Below, in pieces: positions 59,935-64,000 of a DNA stretch of 64,000 nt (the stretch's first letter is position 1; the number at the start of each line of letters is the position of its first letter). Source of the stretch: an uncultured Roseovarius sp. Lineage in GTDB: Bacteria > Pseudomonadota > Alphaproteobacteria > Rhodobacterales > Rhodobacteraceae. The stretch covers positions 186,001 to 250,000 of the forward strand of contig NZ_CANLER010000007.1 in assembly GCF_947489715.1 (NCBI RefSeq), read 5' to 3'. The notes below the pieces were generated by a model. The model was not told the origin of the DNA. It made no database searches and saw only the letters and a list, made by a program, of their open reading frames with translations. The position numbers and the translations under genes were made by a program.

Positions 59935-61440
59935 ATGGTGAGACGGACACGAAAGCAGCCGGATATGGCACGCGGTTCTGAGGAACCTCACGCGCCTGCG
60001 TTTCACGTCGGCGGTAATCTGCGCCCGCTGTCGCAATCCGACATGTCGATGATCGTGTCGCACGCATTTGACATCCTTTCGACCATTGGCATGGACGGGT
60101 TGCCGGAAATGGCAACGGAGCGCGCTCTTGCGGCCGGGGCCTGGCATCGCGCAGACGGTCGTTTGTGTTTCCCGGTGGATATGACACGCAAGGCACTTGC
60201 GCGGGCGCCAAAGCGCGTTGCGCTGCCTGGCTTTACCCCCAAGCGGGATTTGCAGATTGGCGGCGGCCCGGTCCATATCGGCACCGGAGGTGCTGCGGTT
60301 CAGGTGCTGGACGCCGCCAGCGGGTCTTACCGCGACAGCCAACTGACAGATCTCTACGCCCTGATGCGGGTATTGGACGCCTCGCCCAACATTCACTATG
60401 GCGTGCGCCCGGTTGTCGCCAGAGACATGGTTGATCCGTTCGAGATGGACATCAACACTGCCTTTGCCTGCCTGAAAGCAACCTCGAAACCCATCGGGAT
60501 CAGCTTTTGCGATCCGGACCATATCGACCCGGTCGTTGAGATGTTCGATATCGCCCTTGGGCATTCAGACGGGTTCCGGCAACAGCCCTTTTGCATGGCG
60601 GTTATCGTGCATGTCGTGCCCCCGCTGAGCTATGCCACTGAGGGTATCTTGATGCTTGAAAAGGCGGTGCGCGCGGGAATGATCCCGCAAATTTGCTCTG
60701 CTGGTCAGGCCGGGGCAACAAGCCCTGTCACCTTGGCCGGAGCGCTTGCGCAGGGGTTGGCGGAATGTCTGGCAGGTCTGGTCGTCGTGGATGGCATCCA
60801 GCAAAGCGCGCCGTGCATTTACGCCTTGATGCCCTTTATTTCAGACCTGCGCACCGGCGCGATGAGTGGCGGCAGCGGCGAGTCCGCCATTGCCAATGCC
60901 GCAGCAGCACAGCTTTTGGCGCATGTCGGTCTGCCGTCAACCGTGTCGGCAGGGATGACGGATTCAAAGCTGGTTGATGCGCAGGCGGGTTACGAGAAAG
61001 GCTATACTGTTGCCATGGCCGGGCATGCAGGCGCGAATATGATCAACCTCTCGGTGGGAATGCTGGGATCTATTATGGTGGCAAGCCCGGAGGCCATGGT
61101 CATCGACGACGATATGTGCGGGGCGATCCTGCGGTCCATCAGGGGGATCGAGGTGTCAGACGCCACGCTTGACCTGAGCGCCGTTGAGCGTGTGGTCAGC
61201 CATGATGGGCATTACCTGGGCGAAGATGAAACCCTCAAACGTATGAAATCGGATTACTGCTATCCCGCCCTTGCCGATCGTCAAAGCGTCAGTGACTGGA
61301 TCGACGGGGGCCGCCATTCTATCTGGGACCGGGCACAGGAAAGGGTGAAGGAAATTCTTTCAGCGCCACGCCCCTCCCATCTGTGCGCCGCAGCGGAAGC
61401 ACGCATTCGCGCCACGTACACCATACGCCTTGAGCCATGA
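59935..61440 (+). CDS. MttB/MtgB-family (non-pyrrolysine) methyltransferase
   Basis: 501-residue trimethylamine-methyltransferase-family protein. Family features include F-D-I-L-S-T-I-G-M, V-H-I-G-T-G-G-A-A-V-Q-V, C-S-A-G-Q-A-G-A-T-S-P-V-T-L-A-G-A-L-A-Q, and G-G-S-G-E-S-A-I-A-N-A-A. The frame has no amber codon, so it belongs to the non-pyrrolysine group that includes glycine-betaine methyltransferase MtgB. Those enzymes pass a methyl group to a corrinoid protein, which is not visible in this window. First of four tightly linked genes. A quaternary-amine substrate is inferred. Confidence 0.88.
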   Translation: MVRRTRKQPDMARGSEEPHAPAFHVGGNLRPLSQSDMSMIVSHAFDILSTIGMDGLPEMATERALAAGAWHRADGRLCFPVDMTRKALARAPKRVALPGFTPKRDLQIGGGPVHIGTGGAAVQVLDAASGSYRDSQLTDLYALMRVLDASPNIHYGVRPVVARDMVDPFEMDINTAFACLKATSKPIGISFCDPDHIDPVVEMFDIALGHSDGFRQQPFCMAVIVHVVPPLSYATEGILMLEKAVRAGMIPQICSAGQAGATSPVTLAGALAQGLAECLAGLVVVDGIQQSAPCIYALMPFISDLRTGAMSGGSGESAIANAAAAQLLAHVGLPSTVSAGMTDSKLVDAQAGYEKGYTVAMAGHAGANMINLSVGMLGSIMVASPEAMVIDDDMCGAILRSIRGIEVSDATLDLSAVERVVSHDGHYLGEDETLKRMKSDYCYPALADRQSVSDWIDGGRHSIWDRAQERVKEILSAPRPSHLCAAAEARIRATYTIRLEP

Positions 61441-61451
61441 CAGGAGCTAAT

Positions 61452-61895
61452 ATGCACGTATTTCGCAGCATGATCATTGATGCAAAGATCGACAGGGTCT
61501 GGGCCGCCGTTCGTGCCTTTGACGGAGTGGTGAATTGGAACCCCGGAGTGGTGCGCGCCACTTTGGAAGACGGAGCACCAACAGCAACCGGGACCGTTCG
61601 CGCATTGCATATCGCGGATGGCACGGTCTTTCGGGAAACCCTGCTGGCCCATTCCGATCTCGACTGTTTTTACACCTATGACATCATTGATAGCCCGCTA
61701 CCCGTCACCGGATATATCTCAACCCATCGTTTCATCCCGATCACCTGCACCCAACAGACGCTGGGCATCTGGGAAAGCCGGTTCGCATGTGCGCCGGAGG
61801 ATGAGGCCGAGATGGAGAAAGTCGTTGGTGACGCGATCTACATTGGCGGCATGACCGGATTAGAACTTTTTCTGAAGGAGACTGAAAATGGCTGA
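61452..61895 (+). CDS. SRPBCC (START/polyketide-cyclase-like) family protein
   Basis: 147-residue small-ligand-binding fold protein. It shows I-D-A-K-I-D-R-V-W-A-A-V-R-A-F-D-G-V-V-N-W-N-P, the standard SRPBCC N-terminal strand-helix unit. A C-terminal long helix is visible (E-M-E-K-V-V-G-D-A-I-Y-I-G-G-M). The frame opens at 61437, overlapping the methyltransferase stop, but ATG 61452 has AGGAG five bases upstream. Its end overlaps the next gene by eight bases. It may bind an intermediate of the operon's pathway; no reaction is assigned. Confidence 0.82.
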   Translation: MHVFRSMIIDAKIDRVWAAVRAFDGVVNWNPGVVRATLEDGAPTATGTVRALHIADGTVFRETLLAHSDLDCFYTYDIIDSPLPVTGYISTHRFIPITCTQQTLGIWESRFACAPEDEAEMEKVVGDAIYIGGMTGLELFLKETENG

Positions 61896-62592
61896 CACAC
61901 TGGCCCCGCGCGCCGTCATCGGCGTCATGACACCGGCAATGAACACGGTCGTTCAGCCGGAACTCGAACTGCTGCGCCCCGAGGGTGTGACCAACCAGAT
62001 GCAGCGTTTCCGACTGGGTGGCAACGCGGTATCGGACGACCTGCCGGATGAGGCCGCCAAGCTGATGGACTGCGCCCCCCTGGCGATTGCCGTCGGCCTG
62101 ACCACCGATGCGGGGCCGGGCGGGCCGGACAAGCTTGAGGCGCGCTGTGACGAGATTTCACGCGAGGTTGGTGTCCCGGTCCTGGGGGCGTCCCTTGCCG
62201 ATTACGAAGCGTTGCGCACACTGGGCGCAAAACGGGTCGGCATTGTCACGCCGTTCAATGCCGAGGTGGATGCGGTTGTGAAGGCAAACACCCAGGCGGC
62301 AGGGTTCGAGGTTGTTGCGATTAAAGGCACCGAAGCACCGTCGCTCCCGGCGATCTGCGAAACCCCTCTTGATGAAATTCGCGATGTCTTTGCACAAATT
62401 GCCGCATCGGATTGCGATGTCATTCTTCAGGTCGGAACGGCACTGCCCGTCGTGGCATTGATCGCTGAGCTGGAAGCGGCGCATGGCAGGCCCATTGTTG
62501 CGTGCAACACGGCGGTTTATTGGCAGACCCTCCGTGCGATCGGGATTACCGATCCGATCCAAGGCTACGGTCAGTTGCTGGCGGCGCACTGA
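61888..62592 (+). CDS. Aspartate/glutamate racemase-superfamily protein (maleate isomerase/arylmalonate decarboxylase-like)
   Basis: 234-residue two-domain alpha/beta protein: I-G-V-M-T-P-A-M-N-T at the first strand, and G-A-K-R-V-G-I-V-T-P-F-N-A-E-V-D opening the second half. The first-domain Cys position reads A-V-G-L-T-T-D-A-G-P-G without Cys. A Cys is present in V-A-C-N-T-A-V-Y-W near the C-terminus. One-Cys members occur among arylmalonate decarboxylases, so a decarboxylase or isomerase is possible. Overlaps the SRPBCC gene and is followed directly by the flavoprotein gene. Confidence 0.82.
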   Translation: MADTLAPRAVIGVMTPAMNTVVQPELELLRPEGVTNQMQRFRLGGNAVSDDLPDEAAKLMDCAPLAIAVGLTTDAGPGGPDKLEARCDEISREVGVPVLGASLADYEALRTLGAKRVGIVTPFNAEVDAVVKANTQAAGFEVVAIKGTEAPSLPAICETPLDEIRDVFAQIAASDCDVILQVGTALPVVALIAELEAAHGRPIVACNTAVYWQTLRAIGITDPIQGYGQLLAAH

Positions 62593-64000
62593 ATGCGAAC
62601 CCATGCTCGGGTCGTCGTGATCGGCGGGGGGGCTGTCGGCGCCGCTATCCTCTATCATCTGGCCAAGGCAGGCCTCAGTGATATTGTTCTTCTGGAAAAG
62701 AACGAGTTGACCGCCGGATCGACCTGGCATGCGGCGGGCAATATCCCGACCTACGCGAATTCATGGTTGGGAATGCGGGCCGGTAACTATGCCTGGCAAC
62801 TCTACCGGGAACTTGCCACGCACCCCGAGGCCCCCATCACCTATCGCCATACTTCCGCAATCTGGCCCGCCCATACGCCCGAGCGTATGCAGCTTTTCCA
62901 GCATCTTTGCGGTGTGTCCCGATCGGCCGGGTTTGATCTGTCGATGCTTGATCCGTCCGAGATTGAGCAGATGCATCCCTATTGGAAAGCGGATGGATCC
63001 GTCCTTGGCGGGATCTTTGATCCCTATGAGGGAGATATTGACCCCAGTCAGCTGACACAGGCTCTGGCCACACATGCGCGCGCCCTGGGCGCGGAAGTCA
63101 GGCGATTCACCGCTGTCACAGGACTTAGCCAACGCCCGAATGGTGAATGGGACGTGGAAACATCAGGCGGCACGCTTGTGGCTGGCACCGTGATCAATGC
63201 AGCCGGATCAAGCGGTGGGATGATCGCCGCGATGGCGGGGCTGCATTTGCCCGTTGTCACGCTTGAGCATCAATACATGGTGACGACAGCAATAGCTCAG
63301 CTGGAAGCCGATACCCGCCTGTTTCCGCTGATCCGCGATCCTGACATTCGCTTCTATCTGCGACGCGAACGCAACGCGCTGCTTCTGGGCTCATACGCCC
63401 ATGAAGGTCGGCCTGTTTGGCAGGATGGTGTGCCGCAGGATTTTGACCACCAGCTTTTTGGCGATGATATCGACGGGATGATGGCGGTGTTCGAGGCGGC
63501 TTTGGCCCATGTGCCGCTGTTGGCCGACGCCGGTGCACAGCGATTTGTAAACGGGCCGATCCCCTATTCCCCCGATGCCCTCCCCCTGATCGGGCCTGCA
63601 GGAGGTGCGCGCAACTTTTATCACGCCACGGGTGTTCAGATCGGCATCACCCATTCCGCTGCCATTGGCAAAGCGATGGCCGAGTGGCTCACGGCAGGCG
63701 AAACTGAGTGGGACCTGTCTGCGTGGGACCCGCGCCGCTTTGGCACATGGGCCACGCAAGATTACGCTGCCGCGCGCGCATCCGAGCATTACGATCTGCA
63801 ATACGCAATCCCCTATCCACATCGGAACATGGCTTCTGGCCGACCCGTCAATCAGACGCCACTCTACGAGAATTTGCGCAGCCAGGGCGCGGTGATGGGT
63901 CAGATCGGCGGGTGGGAGCGGGCTTTCTGGTTCGATCGCAATGCCACGTCCGCCGCCAATGCCCTCAGTTTTGGTCATGAACCCTGGCAGGACGCGGTGC
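62593..64000 (+). CDS. FAD-dependent oxidoreductase, dimethylglycine/sarcosine dehydrogenase-like (3' end outside window)
   Basis: At least 469 residues, cut by the window edge. The N-terminal FAD motif is V-V-V-I-G-G-G-A-V-G-A-A. The segment G-S-T-W-H-A-A-G contains His46 at the place where dimethylglycine and sarcosine dehydrogenases bind FAD covalently. D-A-L-P-L-I-G-P-A-G follows near residue 335. A GcvT-like folate domain would be expected downstream if the homology holds. It starts right after the racemase stop (TGA-ATG). Oxidative demethylation of an N-methyl amine is inferred. Confidence 0.88.
   Translation, partial: MRTHARVVVIGGGAVGAAILYHLAKAGLSDIVLLEKNELTAGSTWHAAGNIPTYANSWLGMRAGNYAWQLYRELATHPEAPITYRHTSAIWPAHTPERMQLFQHLCGVSRSAGFDLSMLDPSEIEQMHPYWKADGSVLGGIFDPYEGDIDPSQLTQALATHARALGAEVRRFTAVTGLSQRPNGEWDVETSGGTLVAGTVINAAGSSGGMIAAMAGLHLPVVTLEHQYMVTTAIAQLEADTRLFPLIRDPDIRFYLRRERNALLLGSYAHEGRPVWQDGVPQDFDHQLFGDDIDGMMAVFEAALAHVPLLADAGAQRFVNGPIPYSPDALPLIGPAGGARNFYHATGVQIGITHSAAIGKAMAEWLTAGETEWDLSAWDPRRFGTWATQDYAAARASEHYDLQYAIPYPHRNMASGRPVNQTPLYENLRSQGAVMGQIGGWERAFWFDRNATSAANALSFGHEPWQDAV

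Noticed and set aside
1..64000. tRNA, rRNA, CRISPR arrays, insertion sequences, prophage genes
   Set aside because: I looked in the intergenic gaps for tRNA T-loop sequence, repeated spacers, terminal inverted repeats and transposase or phage motifs, and saw none. The only integrase-type gene is core xerC.

Overview
This is a stretch of alphaproteobacterial chromosome, most likely from a marine member of the Rhodobacterales (Roseobacter group). That assignment is inferred from gene content: a PhaR-controlled polyhydroxybutyrate cluster, GapR, phosphatidylcholine synthase, a ScfR/RamB-type acyl-metabolism regulator, bioMNY, TRAP transport and an MttB-family/dimethylglycine-dehydrogenase-like methylamine operon. 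Coding density is high, GC is moderate to high, and genes often overlap by 1-4 bases. I saw no rRNA, tRNA, CRISPR array, insertion sequence or prophage.

Layout. 1-2506: a DUF2282 bufferin-type precursor at the left edge and thrS. 2893-5202: a small unknown gene, two alpha/beta hydrolases and a VOC protein. 5208-10684: the PHB cluster phaZ / phaC-phaP-phaR, with CTGC-type PhaR sites at three promoters, then a LysR regulator. 10688-16573: priA, transaldolase, DUF484, xerC, pcs, a cluster of five CGTACG hexamers, and ogt. 16781-30247: an acetate or short-chain-acid block. It holds acs at the end of a five-gene branched-chain-type ABC transporter operon, a divergent ScfR regulator, a lone receiver, a small two-helix membrane protein, an SSS-symporter/histidine-kinase hybrid, and a FliM-like protein. 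30474-34722: a persulfide-dioxygenase-like metallo-hydrolase behind an FNR-type box, a degenerate FadJ-like protein, and gapR.

34759-37863 is the most unusual segment. It is a two-gene operon encoding a cyclooxygenase (prostaglandin-endoperoxide-synthase) homologue and a catalase-related hemoprotein, each preceded by a near-copy of the same leader. The cyclooxygenase keeps the membrane-binding region, catalytic Tyr and proximal His, but Asp replaces the distal heme His. The partner keeps the catalase-type distal His and the proximal R-x3-Y. I infer a bacterial oxylipin pathway: a fatty-acid oxygenase plus a hydroperoxide-processing heme enzyme, comparable in logic to the coral lipoxygenase/allene-oxide-synthase pair.

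38165-44200: bioMNY plus a nitroreductase, facing an operon of an enolase-superfamily enzyme, an unusually short AMP-ligase and a thiolase lacking its second catalytic Cys. 44351-49794: a DctB-like kinase, a DctD-like regulator without an AAA+ domain, a 15-bp palindrome and a dctPQM TRAP transporter. 49912-55627: an alcohol dehydrogenase, then a tightly overlapping five-gene catabolic operon. 55839-58792: an FKBP isomerase, an 11-bp tandem repeat, a VOC gene divergent from a shortened LysR, and an EamA transporter. 58884-64000: LysR, then an MttB-family methyltransferase, a SRPBCC protein, an Asp/Glu-racemase-family enzyme and a DMGDH-like flavoprotein that runs off the right edge.
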